Notes: a model not told the origin generated them from the letters alone. A stretch of 64,000 nt of DNA from JBAXTZ01 sp037129925 (GCA_037129925.1 JBAXTZ010000007.1:1-64000), one strand, 5' to 3'. Shown: positions 28,301 through 37,439, counted from the first letter of the stretch. Translations and numbers: made by a program.

Positions 28301-31300
28301 GGATAGCGGCATTCGTGCCGTTGAGTGATACTGTAGCGCCCGACATATTAATATTCCCGGCAGTTAGCGTAACATAATAATTGTTCAACTCCTGACCGTC
28401 GCCTCGGACATCGCCCGTATAGACTGCGCCAGAAGTACTGCTGCCAGATAGTGTATCATCGTTTAGCACAACGGCTCCGTTGATCGTGCCATAATTCACT
28501 CCAGCGACACCGCCTAACGCTACATCGCCATCCGAATTGCTTGCGTTGAGTGCGCTGTTATTGACAGTGACAGACCCGATTGTCGAATAGTTCACCGCAA
28601 CAATTCCACCGATGGAAACATAGCCCCGCGAAACACAGTCTCCGCTAATTGTCGCATTGTTCAATGAAACATTTCCGAGTGATGCGCCAGCGCCGGAAAC
28701 AAATCCCGCCACTCCACCAACATAGACTGCACCACTAGAAATGTTGTAACCGCTGATAGTGCAGTCGTTCAGTATTACGCCAGTGATTGTGCCTGTTCGG
28801 TTTTGTCCGGCCGCGCCGCCAACATAGGTATATCCGCTGGTAGAATTTCCGGTAATCGTTTCATTTGTTAGCGTAGTATTGCTGATAGTACTATAATCGC
28901 CGTAACCAACCACGCCACCCACAGAGACCGCGCTCACCGAAACATTACTGCCGCTTATCATCCCGTTACTGATGGATACACTATCGATTAAGCCGCGATT
29001 ATACCCCATAGCGCCGCCGACAAAAACAGCTCCGCTGGTACTGTTACCGACGACCGTAACTCCGTTAATTGTCGCTCCGCTAAGCGTGCCGTGACTCGCT
29101 CCGGCCACGCCGCCGACGTTTACGGCGCCTGTCGATAAATTGTCGGCACTTATTGTCGAGGAAACTAATGTAACGCTCTGAATTGTGCCGGTATTGTCTC
29201 CCGCAACCCCACCCGAATTTATCGTTCCGTTGGTACTTCTGCCAGTTACAGTCATCCCGCTGAGGGTTGCGCCGTTAATCACGCTAGAGTTGTTTTCTCC
29301 GGCGACACTGCCGACACTAACCATCCCGCTTGAAACATTGGCATCTTTTGAAACAGTGGTGCCATTTAAAGACACACTGTTTAGCGTGACGTTACTAATT
29401 GATGCCGCAACACCAACGATATTCATGTTTCGCCCAACCACGCCGCCAACATAAATTCTACTGTGCGTACTACTACCGTTGATTGTATCAGCGCTTAGCC
29501 GCACAGCACTTATCTGTCCAATGTTGTCTCCCGCCGCGCCGCCGACATAAACCTTACCCCACGAAACATTGCTGCCACTGAGAGTGGTGCTGTCTACTTC
29601 GACATCGCTGATTTGGACGGAATAATTATAACCAGCTACTCCGCCGACAAATACATCACCGGTGCTACTGCTGCCGCTTAATCGCGCATTGCTGAGTGAA
29701 ACATTCCGGATTGTGCTGTAGTTACATCCTGCAATACCACCGACATACGCGTTTCCGGACAAAAGATTGCTCCCGTTGAGCAAAACACTATTTGTAGAGC
29801 CGCTGCTAATAGTGCCGGAGAGATGAAATCCAACCACGCCGCCGACATAAGCCGTGCCAAATGTGCCACTATTAACCGCGAGCGTCGCATCGCTAACTGT
29901 AAATCCGGTTACTATTCCTGTTCCCGGAGTCACACCGGCTGAATTGTAACCGACAACACCGCCTAAATAAGCATTGTCAGCGATACCTGAACCACTTAAC
30001 GTTAGCGCGCCAACAGTTGCACCGCTAATCGTTCCGGAATAATTCTGACCGGCAACGCCGCCGACATAAATTGTTCCGGCTGAACCGCTACCGCTAATAT
30101 TGCCGCCGCTGACACTGAGGGCATTGAGTTTACCCATGTTGTTACCGGCGATACCGCCAACATAGCCGACTCCGCCAGCCTTATAACCGGTAATTGTGGC
30201 ATTGCTTAAATTCAAACTGCTGATAGTCGCGGCGCTGCCGACATAGCCGAATAAGCCGACATATTGGGCGGTCTGGTCAATCAGCAGGTTGCTGATGGTA
30301 TTGTTCTGGCCGTCAAATCGTCCATAGAATTTATGGTTATCGTCGCCGATTGTAAGGAACCCAGCCGAACTATTGGCATCGATATCCTGATTCATCTGAT
30401 ACGCGGCATAAGTCGATAGGTCGTTGCGCACGTTATTTAAATCAATATAATCATCGACAGTGTAGTTGCCGACAATTCTGCTTGCTCCGGTAATAAGACT
30501 GGTTGCAACGCTTGCTAACGGTCGAGAGCTCAACGTCGCGTAGCCTGATACAATCGCAATTGTCTTACCGTTTGCAAAAGTGACATACCCCGCGGTATTG
30601 CCGCTGCCAAAAGCGTTAAGCGTGATTCCGCTGGTTGCTGCAAGGTAGTCGCTGATAGTAAAGTTGGCGGCGCTGGCAGTAAGATTGCTCAAGCTACTCA
30701 AACCGAAAGTCAGATTGTTTTTATCAGATACCGCTGTCTGGTCACCAGTCAAAGCCAGTATGGCAAAATCGTTACCGGTGTTCGCAAAGGTAATCGCATT
30801 ACTACCAGCGTTGATAGTCGTGCTGCCGGCAGTTATTGCAGCAGTCTGGGTTATTGCGCCGCCGGCGCGGATATTCAAGGTGCTGGCAATACTGCTCCCG
30901 CTGATTTCTGCGATATTTAAACCGGCATTGCTATAGGTTATCGCTACACTGCTTAATGTTCCACTGGTCGCGGCGACTGCAACCTGACCGGAGGTGGTTG
31001 AGCTGTTGCTTAGCGAAAAAGCATGGTTGCCGGAGCCGCTGAAGCTCGCGCTGACTGACCCGTTGATGACATTGGCACCGCTTAGGTTTATCCCGTAGCC
31101 GCTGCCGCTATTGCCAACGGTCACAGCGCCCGCGGTTATCATCCCGGTTTGCGATATTTGTCCGTAGTTTTGCAACGTCAGGTTGCCGCTGCCAAGCAGC
31201 ATATTACCAATTACAACACCATAGGAACCGGCATCAATATTAGCGCTGGCGCCGGTAATGCTGACAGTGTTTTCAATGTAATTCGCGCGCGACAAGTCGA

Positions 31301-34300
31301 CTGTAAATCCCGGAGCCGATACAGTAATACCGCCGTGCAGGCTGCTGGAAGCTGCCTGGTTGACATTGCCGCCGGCAGTCAGCGAGAAGCTGCCCAGGAT
31401 ATCACATGATCCCAGTGTAACCGGACCAGCGGCAAGAATTTCCGCTTTCAAAGGTCCTTGATCGGACGGGTAGCCGCTGACTGAAAGTGTACCGCCAAAA
31501 TTATTGCCTGTATTAAGCAACGATATTGTACCAGCGGGGTTGTTGAACCCTGCCCAATTGGTAACATTGAGATTTGTTCCGGGCGCCTGGCTGATTGTTT
31601 TGATCGTTGCATATATCGCCAAGCCGTTGGCGTCGCCGCTGCCAGTAATAGTTGCTGAACCTAATGTCAAATTCTTGTTGTCCTGCTGGCGCACCCGCGC
31701 CGCGGCAGCGGTTAAACCGAGAATGCCGTTGAAATCATTGAACGAGCTTTGCAAGTTGATTGAACCTGTGGCTATTAGTGCTACCGCGCCGCCAATAATT
31801 TTTTCACCACTGCTAGTACCCTGAGTCAAGTCACCACCGGTTGTAATTTGCAGCGAACCAGCACTACCAACATCCGTGCCGGCAAGATTGAGAGCATTGG
31901 CATCGCGGATTACAGCACTGGCCGCCGTCAGATTCAAATGGTTAAAATTATTGTTTACATTATTCAGAGATATAATGTTACCGCTATCCATCAACGTTGT
32001 CTTGCCGCTGATAGCGAGTGCGCCGGATTGTGTGATGCCACCGTTTGCGGTCAATGTCAAGCCGAAATAATCAGTTACATCGGTCAATGTTGATGTTGCC
32101 AGTGTCAATCCGTTGATATCCGTAATTGCTGCTTGTCCGCCGCTCAGGCTTAATATTGAAAAATCATTCCCTGAATTCGTTGCGGTTATATGACCACTTC
32201 CGGCATTGAAAGTCAGCAGCTGTCCAGTGGTGTTAACTATTCCGTCAACATTTATTGCGCCGCCAGTGGTGATAATGTTCAGCGGCGCTGCTGTTGCCGT
32301 CAAATTATTAATAAAGTGAATAGCGCCGCTGCTGGTTGCCGCCAGCGTTGCCGTGGAAATAGCCGTCACCGCGCCGCTATAGGTCTGATTATTGGCGTTG
32401 GTATAGATATTGCCGTCAATGGTGAAATCACCACTGACGTTCAGCGCCACTCCAGACACCAAACTGATATTGCTGCCGGTAACACTGTACGGCATGTGTC
32501 CGCCGGAATAACTGCCGACAATTGTCCGCAAGGTGCTCAATGACGGAGTATCAGTATATAAATAGTTTCTGTTAATATCATAGCTACTACCGGTCAGATA
32601 GCTCGCCACCGCATTGCCGCCGTAATCGAGATTATATACATAGACCATAAACGGTGATGACAGTGTGCCGCTGTATGTTATTGTATATACATTGTTGCCG
32701 GTAACCGAGGCCTGTCCCAGCGACGTTCCGCCGCTTAGTAAGTTAACCGTATAACTGCTGCCAGCAAAAAAGCCCAGTAACGAACCAGTGATGTTTATTC
32801 CCCCGGCAGTTGCGAACATTATCCAGTTACCGCTGTTTGTCGGCGATACTGTCCACGGTGTGCCCGACGGCGGGTTGGAGGAATATGTTCCGGTTGTTCC
32901 GTAAGTTCCCACACTTAACCCGCCCAGCGTTGTATCCGCCGACTTGTTCGACCAGAGTACGTAGCGACCGCCACTGTTCAGCGTTATTGCGTCCGCGCCG
33001 AACGTTGAATTATTGATAATGTTTCCGCTGGTTGCTGCGAGATACAGATTACCACCGCTATTAACAGTTATTTTGCCGCTGGTTGTGAAACTAAGATTGC
33101 CGTTGTTGGCGCGAATGGTGTTGTTAGTACCGGCGAGCGTACTTGCTCCGTCAACTGTTACCGAACCGCCAATAGCAGTCAAGGTTAAGCTGCCAACAGT
33201 ACTGGCACCAAGAATGATGTCGTTAATATCTTTAATTGTAGCAGTTTGCGCCGAGATTGCTAACGTGCCAAAGTAGTTGCCGTTAACGCTGGCATCTACG
33301 TTATTGGCAGTTAATGAAGTATTATTCATAGTAGTGTAATACAGATTCAGCTCATTGCCAGCAGTCATTTGTACAACATTTTGCAACTGCGAAAAGTTGT
33401 CCGATGCCGACACAGTGATGTTGTTGGATGCTGCAAGCGACAACCTCGAGCTACCGGCGGGGATATTATAGTTAACAGTAAGATTATTAGTGTTCGTCGT
33501 ATCGCCAATGCTTATTTCCGAAAACCCCGGGCGATACACTGCTGGATTGCCGCTGAAGTAACTGGTGTCAATAAAACCGACTACCTCTTTACTGACCGTA
33601 ACATTGGCGCCGGAAGTGTATGGTTTAATTGTCAACTTGCCGATTGATTTAACCGACGTTCCGCAATTTTCTTCAAAAAATTGCTTGTCAGCGGCAATCG
33701 TGATGTCGCCGGTGTAGAGCGCCAGCGGATTACCGCCGTCGCCGACAATAACCGGTTGCGAGTCGCCGCCGACGCAAATCCCCAGACTGGACGAATCAGC
33801 GCCCTGCAAGCCGGAAAGCTGTATCGCGCCGCTAGATGAAATAATGCTGGTTGTTCCCAACATTTGAATTCCGTTGACGTTAACCCCGTTTCCGGCAACG
33901 CCGGTCAAAGCGATTTCACCGCTGGCCGTTTGCAGCGTTGCGCCGGATAGTTCGATTCCCTGATTGTTTTCCGAAGCGCTGGAGCTGCCGACACCGTTTA
34001 TTTCGATAGTGCCGCCCGAGCCAACCGCAATTGTTGCGCCGCGCAAATCAACACCGGCGCCACCAATCGTATTCGATCCGTGACCGAAAATTTTCACATT
34101 ACCAGCTCCGGCTGATATTACAGCATTTCCGGTATAGATACCGTCACTGATGTAGTTAGGGTAAAGATAGTAATCCGCATTTCCCCAGGCATATTGCGCA
34201 TCGCCGTTGGCGCCGCATCCCTTGAGTTCGATGTTGCCGCCGTTGCTGGTTAACCGGTTAAGGTGCGCGCCGCTACCAAGTAAAATTATCGCGCCGGATT

Positions 34301-37300
34301 TGTCCGCGTCGCTGTCGGAATTGAGCGCGATATTCAGTTGCCCGGCACTGGATATGATGTCAGAATCGCTATACAAGACGACATTCCGACCGGCAAGCAA
34401 GGTGGCAGTGGCAGTAACGCCGACGCCTGGGTTGTCAAGTATGTCGCCGTCGACAAACAGACTGTTTGCGGCTTGCGCCAAAAAACTACCGCTTAGTGTA
34501 CTGTTATTGATTGTCAGATCATTGCCGTCTCTTATGCTCGCGCTAGTACCGGTAACGGCAACGGCTCCAAAATCATTTGCTGCGTTTGTCAATGTAATCG
34601 CGTTGCTCCCAGCGTTAATCATCGCCGTACCCGCAGTAATCGCACCACCGGTTTGCGTTACTTCGCCATTTGCGTTAACGCTCAGACTGTCACCAATCGT
34701 CGTTGCTCCGAGCGTCACGAAATTCGCGGCACGGATAGCGGCATTAGTGCCAACAAGCGAAACGGTAGCGCCGGACAAATTTATATTTCCGGCAGTTAAC
34801 GTAACATAATAATTGTTCAGCGCCAGGTTGTCGGCACGAACATCGCCCGCATAGACTACACCGGAAGTACTGCTGCCGCTAATTGTACAATTACCAAGCA
34901 CACCCTCAGCCGGCCCAGCGCCGTTAATTCCAACTAACCCGCCGATATAGGCTGTGCTGGCTGACGTGCTGCCGCTGATATTGACATTACTCAAGTTAGC
35001 GTCGCTTATCGTTCCGCTACTATATGTCGTCCCGTAGCTGGACGTGCCGTTTCTTCCGGCAATGCCGCCAACCGCAACCTGTCCGCTGCTACTGCCGACA
35101 TTGATTACGCCGCCGCTGACCGTAACACTGCTGACATTACCCATATAATTGTAGCCGACTACCCCGCCGGCATTTCGCTCTCCGGCATTTACACTGCCGC
35201 CAACCGTCACGCAATTAACCGCTGCGCCACTAATCGTGCTGGCATTATATCCGGCCACGCCGCCAATATTGCTAATACCGCTTTGGTCATTACCGCCATT
35301 AACCACCGAATTGCCGATTGTCACTCCAGTCATAGTCCCCTGACTCCAGCCGGCAATACCGCCGGCATAAACGCCATAACTATTATTGCTGCTACTCCGG
35401 ATTGTCGTAGCGTCAACGACCGCGATGTTTATCCCAGCGCTATTCCGGTTGGCGCCAGCAACTCCGCCGGCAAATACATAGCCAGTGCCGGTGCTGCTAC
35501 CGTTAACTTCCGAGCCGCTTACCGTGACGTTGCTGATAGTTCCGGATTTGTTCTCTCCGGCCACGCCGCCGATATACACCGTTCCGCCGGAAGTACTACT
35601 GCCGTTTAGCGTTGCCCCGTTAACCGAAATGCCAGAAATTACACTGGTATAGTTATTATGCCCGGCGATTGCGCCGATAGAAACTTCAAGATCATTGCTG
35701 CCGCTTATTATTACGTTTGTCAAATTTAGGTTACTGATTGTAGCATCGCTGCCGCTAATATAACCGAACAAGCCGACATACTTTGCGGTACTGTTTATGA
35801 ATAAATTGCTCAGGGTATTATTACCACCCGTCAGATTAGACCCGCCTGTAAATTTACCTGTGAACGGAATAGCCGCGTTACCCATCGGCGAAAATCCGGC
35901 AGTTACCCCGGCGTTGATGTTCCAGCCGCTCGTTGCCGCAGCGTTGATATCTTTTCCCAATGCGAAATTTTGGTTCCACAGTACCGAAGTATTACTGATC
36001 GCTGCCAGTGATTTAACAGCTGCATTATCGCCCGACAATCCCAAACTGTTCACCAGCATATAAACAGTTCCATGTCCGGGTGCTGCGCTGATAAATGGCG
36101 CGTAATTTGTCTGCCCCGTTTCCATATAGTTTACTGGATTGTAATAAATTTTAACATTGCCACCGGTAGCGGCAGTGTTCAGATAAACTCCGGCTCCGGT
36201 GAAATTTATCGCGCCACTACCAGTTCCGGTATTATCCGCCTTAAGTGTAATGCTTCCGGCTCCGGCAGTATTTATGATGTTGTTAAAAATATTTACATCG
36301 TTATAAGCGGAAAGTGTCAAACTGTTATTGGTAGTCCAGCTGACAACGTCATATACATTAACATTTCCGGCACCGGCGGTTACATGCGTCCCGCTTTGGC
36401 TCAAAATCACCATGTTCTGCGAATTCAAATTGTCTCCGAGTACGGTGCCACTCATGTCAGAACTCGTTCCGCCGATATTAAAATCAGCCGGATCGATCAG
36501 CCATGTTCCACCCGTTCCGCTAACTGCTCCGGCGTTGACTACCGCGCTATCGAGCCCGGTTATTTTCGCGGCAGAAGTCTCTATTAATCCGCCACGTGCG
36601 ATTAGCGTAGCTTTGGATATATCAAGTGAACCGTTCACTTGATCGGCGATAACTGAAATCACCCCGCCGCTCCCGTCAATTGTAGTGGCTTTGATCAAAC
36701 CTCCGACATTTATCGCGGTTGCGCCCTTAATCTCCACCAATCCACCGGATGCAAAAATACTGCCTTGCATATTGATTGTGCCGTTACGTTCGCTGGTATT
36801 AATCATCCCGGTTTGCATAAATGCCAATGGGTCAACGTGCGAAGTGGTGGCGATTAGTCCGGCGACGTTGATTTGCGCGCCCGGCGCGAACAACATTCCA
36901 TTCGGATTCGACAAATAGACTTGCCCGTTGGCGTTCAGCTGCCCATAGATGGCGGTCGGGTTGTTTCCCAATATCCTATTGAGCGCAACAGCGCTGGAAT
37001 TCGGCTGCTGAAAATTGACTGCTTCATGCTTGGCAATGTCAAAACTTGTCCAGTCAATCGCCGCCCGTTGCGTACTTTGCACAATATTGGTAACTGCACC
37101 GGATTGAGCAATCGTTGCCTGCCCGCCAACAACTACACCGCCTTCCGGCGCAGCATTTACAGCCGCCAATTGCCAGCCGCCAGCCGCTATATCCACGGAA
37201 TAAGGCGCGACGATTAGCCCGGCGGCAAGGGCGGCCGCTGCCCATTCTTTGGTGTGGGCTTTTAGTCCAGAGTTCAGAGTTCTGAGTCCAGAGTTAATGG

Positions 37301-37439
37301 AGCGGGCGAAATTCTGACATTTCTCTCTGGCAACTTCGGCCACTTTGGCACCCGCCCTCGTCACTGACCGGGCGAAACATTTCATCCACTGCGGCAGCAC
37401 TCGCAACATTTGCCGTCTAATTTTTCTGCTCAGCTTCAT
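19326..37439 (-). CDS. Giant TpsA/filamentous-haemagglutinin-like GLUG-repeat exoprotein
   Basis: A secreted adhesin-like protein of about 6037 residues. The ATG at 37439 follows GGAGGGTGATT and is preferred to one five codons upstream. A long basic N terminus and hydrophobic segment (about 66-82) lead to an FHA/TPS secretion domain (about 95-330) with the NPNG motif at 178-181 and LNRILGNNPTAIYGQL. The rest is Ser/Thr/Gly/Asn-rich beta-helix sequence with dozens of GLUG-type repeats (VGGVAGYNxGTIS). A module containing HQSLAEDFNTGA and FHNLTINAG recurs about three times. Residues about 3187-4319 and 4707-5839 are encoded by almost identical DNA. The C terminus (about 70 residues) is Ala/Asn-rich and charged without an anchor. 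No TpsB transporter gene is present. Confidence 0.93.
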   Translation of the reverse strand: MKLSRKIRRQMLRVLPQWMKCFARSVTRAGAKVAEVAREKCQNFARSINSGLRTLNSGLKAHTKEWAAAALAAGLIVAPYSVDIAAGGWQLAAVNAAPEGGVVVGGQATIAQSGAVTNIVQSTQRAAIDWTSFDIAKHEAVNFQQPNSSAVALNRILGNNPTAIYGQLNANGQVYLSNPNGMLFAPGAQINVAGLIATTSHVDPLAFMQTGMINTSERNGTINMQGSIFASGGLVEIKGATAINVGGLIKATTIDGSGGVISVIADQVNGSLDISKATLIARGGLIETSAAKITGLDSAVVNAGAVSGTGGTWLIDPADFNIGGTSSDMSGTVLGDNLNSQNMVILSQSGTHVTAGAGNVNVYDVVSWTTNNSLTLSAYNDVNIFNNIINTAGAGSITLKADNTGTGSGAINFTGAGVYLNTAATGGNVKIYYNPVNYMETGQTNYAPFISAAPGHGTVYMLVNSLGLSGDNAAVKSLAAISNTSVLWNQNFALGKDINAAATSGWNINAGVTAGFSPMGNAAIPFTGKFTGGSNLTGGNNTLSNLFINSTAKYVGLFGYISGSDATISNLNLTNVIISGSNDLEVSIGAIAGHNNYTSVISGISVNGATLNGSSTSGGTVYIGGVAGENKSGTISNVTVSGSEVNGSSTGTGYVFAGGVAGANRNSAGINIAVVDATTIRSSSNNSYGVYAGGIAGWSQGTMTGVTIGNSVVNGGNDQSGISNIGGVAGYNASTISGAAVNCVTVGGSVNAGERNAGGVVGYNYMGNVSSVTVSGGVINVGSSSGQVAVGGIAGRNGTSSYGTTYSSGTISDANLSNVNISGSTSASTAYIGGLVGINGAGPAEGVLGNCTISGSSTSGVVYAGDVRADNLALNNYYVTLTAGNINLSGATVSLVGTNAAIRAANFVTLGATTIGDSLSVNANGEVTQTGGAITAGTAMINAGSNAITLTNAANDFGAVAVTGTSASIRDGNDLTINNSTLSGSFLAQAANSLFVDGDILDNPGVGVTATATLLAGRNVVLYSDSDIISSAGQLNIALNSDSDADKSGAIILLGSGAHLNRLTSNGGNIELKGCGANGDAQYAWGNADYYLYPNYISDGIYTGNAVISAGAGNVKIFGHGSNTIGGAGVDLRGATIAVGSGGTIEINGVGSSSASENNQGIELSGATLQTASGEIALTGVAGNGVNVNGIQMLGTTSIISSSGAIQLSGLQGADSSSLGICVGGDSQPVIVGDGGNPLALYTGDITIAADKQFFEENCGTSVKSIGKLTIKPYTSGANVTVSKEVVGFIDTSYFSGNPAVYRPGFSEISIGDTTNTNNLTVNYNIPAGSSRLSLAASNNITVSASDNFSQLQNVVQMTAGNELNLYYTTMNNTSLTANNVDASVNGNYFGTLAISAQTATIKDINDIILGASTVGSLTLTAIGGSVTVDGASTLAGTNNTIRANNGNLSFTTSGKITVNSGGNLYLAATSGNIINNSTFGADAITLNSGGRYVLWSNKSADTTLGGLSVGTYGTTGTYSSNPPSGTPWTVSPTNSGNWIMFATAGGINITGSLLGFFAGSSYTVNLLSGGTSLGQASVTGNNVYTITYSGTLSSPFMVYVYNLDYGGNAVASYLTGSSYDINRNYLYTDTPSLSTLRTIVGSYSGGHMPYSVTGSNISLVSGVALNVSGDFTIDGNIYTNANNQTYSGAVTAISTATLAATSSGAIHFINNLTATAAPLNIITTGGAINVDGIVNTTGQLLTFNAGSGHITATNSGNDFSILSLSGGQAAITDINGLTLATSTLTDVTDYFGLTLTANGGITQSGALAISGKTTLMDSGNIISLNNVNNNFNHLNLTAASAVIRDANALNLAGTDVGSAGSLQITTGGDLTQGTSSGEKIIGGAVALIATGSINLQSSFNDFNGILGLTAAAARVRQQDNKNLTLGSATITGSGDANGLAIYATIKTISQAPGTNLNVTNWAGFNNPAGTISLLNTGNNFGGTLSVSGYPSDQGPLKAEILAAGPVTLGSCDILGSFSLTAGGNVNQAASSSLHGGITVSAPGFTVDLSRANYIENTVSITGASANIDAGSYGVVIGNMLLGSGNLTLQNYGQISQTGMITAGAVTVGNSGSGYGINLSGANVINGSVSASFSGSGNHAFSLSNSSTTSGQVAVAATSGTLSSVAITYSNAGLNIAEISGSSIASTLNIRAGGAITQTAAITAGSTTINAGSNAITFANTGNDFAILALTGDQTAVSDKNNLTFGLSSLSNLTASAANFTISDYLAATSGITLNAFGSGNTAGYVTFANGKTIAIVSGYATLSSRPLASVATSLITGASRIVGNYTVDDYIDLNNVRNDLSTYAAYQMNQDIDANSSAGFLTIGDDNHKFYGRFDGQNNTISNLLIDQTAQYVGLFGYVGSAATISSLNLSNATITGYKAGGVGYVGGIAGNNMGKLNALSVSGGNISGSGSAGTIYVGGVAGQNYSGTISGATVGALTLSGSGIADNAYLGGVVGYNSAGVTPGTGIVTGFTVSDATLAVNSGTFGTAYVGGVVGFHLSGTISSGSTNSVLLNGSNLLSGNAYVGGIAGCNYSTIRNVSLSNARLSGSSSTGDVFVGGVAGYNYSVQISDVEVDSTTLSGSNVSWGKVYVGGAAGDNIGQISAVRLSADTINGSSTHSRIYVGGVVGRNMNIVGVAASISNVTLNSVSLNGTTVSKDANVSSGMVSVGSVAGENNSSVINGATLSGMTVTGRSTNGTINSGGVAGDNTGTIQSVTLVSSTISADNLSTGAVNVGGVAGASHGTLSGATINGVTVVGNSTSGAVFVGGAMGYNRGLIDSVSISNGMISGSNVSVSAVSVGGVVGYGDYSTISNTTLTNETITGNSTSGYTYVGGAAGQNRTGTITGVILNDCTISGYNISSGAVYVGGVAGFVSGAGASLGNVSLNNATISGDCVSRGYVSIGGIVAVNYSTIGSVTVNNSALNASNSDGDVALGGVAGVNYGTINGAVVLNDDTLSGSSTSGAVYTGDVRGDGQELNNYYVTLTAGNINMSGATVSLNGTNAAIRAANSVTLRAITANQLSVSTIDGDILQAAGTAAAVKIAVSGVATFNVGGSEHNLNVGWYQGSIDAPTDANDFGIIQDTLTFTGIGVHNVTYSNIAVGRVAPNIDYTSGGGTKGTELLIPFIETDYYIHGNAHQSLAEDFNTGAAAINKNVRQDQQGFKFHNLTINAGNGWIYLDTYANNEVSGVFSMTAAGADFSAGGSLVLGGTTIGDSLSVTATGAVTQSGAITVGGAAVINAGNNAITLNNAANNFGTVSVTGGASSLVDVDSIEFGNSTISAGGITVIAGGSIGQNEGTTLTVNGDVVLRTDSGGAGTGTVASGITINLVDPASTAKIYYNPTDYLNPTDFVNITGGNKTGYMLINELGLSGDAATAKSLAAVSNSSGLWNNNYAFGKDIDATATSGWNIDISSGTPVAAGFKPIGNGTAHFTGKFDGFGNTLSNLYINSIRIWPPVWPEAMQYVGMFGYIGANGAIGNLEVRGVRVSSSNIGYVGGLAGYNEGAIRNVTLSNGMLSGTTVNGGIAGYNSGVISEATISGGTIGGNRNGVTVGGVAGDNYGTISNSIVEGVTINSVNTSGPGEVYAGGVVGHNYQGTINGVTVNSTLVSGRSSATAIDGQSATAATINVGGVAGYNQGEITGVTFSSVTISGSNTATGTLYYPGSHVTTGTINAGGVAGQSTGEINGVISVNTMVSGSNATTGTDGSSGSLNAGGVAGQNSGIIGSITLSGGTISNSGSMTGSRISLGTASVGGAAGKNTSGTISGVVISGVAINGAGVNSNNYDAHGSVYAGGVAGSNGTASGGGASISNVTISGGTILGTGGIHDIYVGGVAGYNYGATSNIEITGATIGGNSLNGSICAGGMAGKNIGSINTAMITGGTISSNGNAGSYADTGGAAGYNNGLISGIEITGVTISGAAWSSYVDVGGAIGEGGGTLSGVVISGVTLSGNSSSGAVYVGGGMGSDGSSASGVIVSGVTITGNSSSSDVYVGGGMGLKGFGTNGVVTVTNATIRGNSTSGTVYAGGMAGKNNGGTLSGFEINGGTVSGNSVSGQYADVGGIAGYNSGTISNDTISNITISGSNISGYYVDVGGVTGWNEGGTATISGVTLNSVAMSASSRSSDIFAGGIAGYHGYPNYAGALIDNVTINGATISVNSTAGEVNIGGIVARSTNGAIEGGVINDVTINGSSSSGEVKIGGVVGWAYQGTIVAVTLSGTTLNGGSGAGLVRVGDVQGDAQGLNNVYTVLIAGSIGLSDNTVSLSGTNATINAAGSVVLGAVKTNTLSVSTTDGDILQSPQAAADSKIVVTGTATFSVGGSARNLNVGWYSGLETDPTDANNFGINENSITFTGTGAHNVTYSNIAVGRVVPDIDYTSGGGTKGNELLIPVVGREYFIHGNEHQSLAEDFNTGADAINKNVRQDQQGFKFHNLTINAGTGWIYLNTYANNEVAGALSMTAAGADITVGGALAFAASRISNDMNIVANGAVTQNTAITAGAMIVNAGHNAITLANAGNDFDALRLTGGAAAVVDKDDLTFGAVNLASLNVTTTDGDILQAEGTAAVVKMIISGVATFNVGGSGHSLNVGWYKGHIDSPTDANDFGISKNRINFSGAGVHDVTYSNIAQGRVAPNISYGPGTRGTETLIPLTFVDYYIHGNAHQSLAEDFNTGAAAINKNVRQDQQGFKFHNLTINAGNGWIYLDTYANNEVSGVFSMTAAGADFSAGGSLVLGGTTIGDSLSVTATGAVTQSGAITVGGAAVINAGNNAITLNNAANNFGTVSVTGGASSLVDVDSIEFGNSTISAGGITVIAGGSIGQNEGTTLTVNGDVVLRTDSGGAGTGTVASGITINLVDPASTAKIYYNPTDYLNPTDFVNITGGNKTGYMLINELGLSGDAATAKSLAAVSNSSGLWNNNYAFGKDIDATATSGWNIDISSGTPVAAGFKPIGNGTAHFTGKFDGFGNTLSNLYINSIRIWPPVWPEAMQYVGMFGYIGANGAIGNLEVRGVRVSSSNIGYVGGLAGYNEGAIRNVTLSNGMLSGTTVNGGIAGYNSGVISEATISGGTIGGNRNGVTVGGVAGDNYGTISNSIVEGVTINSVNTSGPGEVYAGGVVGHNYQGTINGVTVNSTLVSGRSSATAIDGQSATAATINVGGVAGYNQGEITGVTFSSVTISGSNTATGTLYYPGSHVTTGTINAGGVAGQSTGEINGVISVNTMVSGSNATTGTDGSSGSLNAGGVAGQNSGIIGSITLSGGTISNSGSMTGSRISLGTASVGGAAGKNTSGTISGVVISGVAINGAGVNSNNYDAHGSVYAGGVAGSNGTASGGGASISNVTISGGTILGTGGIHDIYVGGVAGYNYGATSNIEITGATIGGNSLNGSICAGGMAGKNIGSINTAMITGGTISSNGNAGSYADTGGAAGYNNGLISGIEITGVTISGAAWSSYVDVGGAIGEGGGTLSGVVISGVTLSGNSSSGAVYVGGGMGSDGSSASGVIVSGVTITGNSSSSDVYVGGGMGLKGFGTNGVVTVTNATIRGNSTSGTVYAGGMAGKNNGGTLSGFEINGGTVSGNSVSGQYADVGGIAGYNSGTISNDTISNITISGSNISGYYVDVGGVTGWNEGGTATISGVTLNSVAMSASSRSSDIFAGGIAGYHGYPNYAGALIDNVTINGATISVNSTAGEVNIGGIVARSTNGAIEGGVINDVTINGSSSSGEVKIGGVVGWAYQGTIVAVTLSGTTLNGGSGAGLVRVGDVQGDAQGLNNVYTVLIAGSIGLSDNTVSLSGTNATINAAGSVVLGAVTTNTLSVSATDGDILQSPQAAANSKIVVSGTATFNVGGAARSFNLGWYTGNVLQPAAANDFGINASRITFTGAGVHNLTYSNIAVGRVAPVISYSSGGGTKGVETIIPPFSNGVLQEIEAARQAAINGAAAVAGAANGEANQKQAQNARAGVVVANGLPKGNIDPGLAGLVDFVDGAGANPNLNPKPEHDSEEDLPVK
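19839..23366 (-). repeat. Downstream copy of a 4560-bp-spaced near-perfect duplication
   Basis: Line-by-line comparison with 24399-27926 shows identical sequence from 19922 to 23321 as far as I can read, with isolated differences near the edges (19898 C/T, 19921 G/T, 23322 G/A) and divergence outside. The copy spacing is 4560 bp, exactly 1520 codons, so the reading frame is preserved. Confidence 0.92.
24399..27926 (-). repeat. Upstream copy of the near-perfect duplication in the exoprotein gene
   Basis: Partner of 19839-23366, about 3.5 kb. It lies nearer the protein's N terminus. Between the copies (about 23367-24398) and beyond this one (27927-28260) are more diverged relatives of the same module, so the perfect copies probably arose by unequal recombination between older repeats or by gene conversion. 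Confidence 0.92.

Noticed and set aside
19356..36642. Many plus-strand open frames of 60-270 codons inside the giant exoprotein gene
   Set aside because: They are antisense shadows of the Gly/Ser/Thr-rich repeat coding; the same shadows recur at the 4560-bp spacing and lack ribosome sites.
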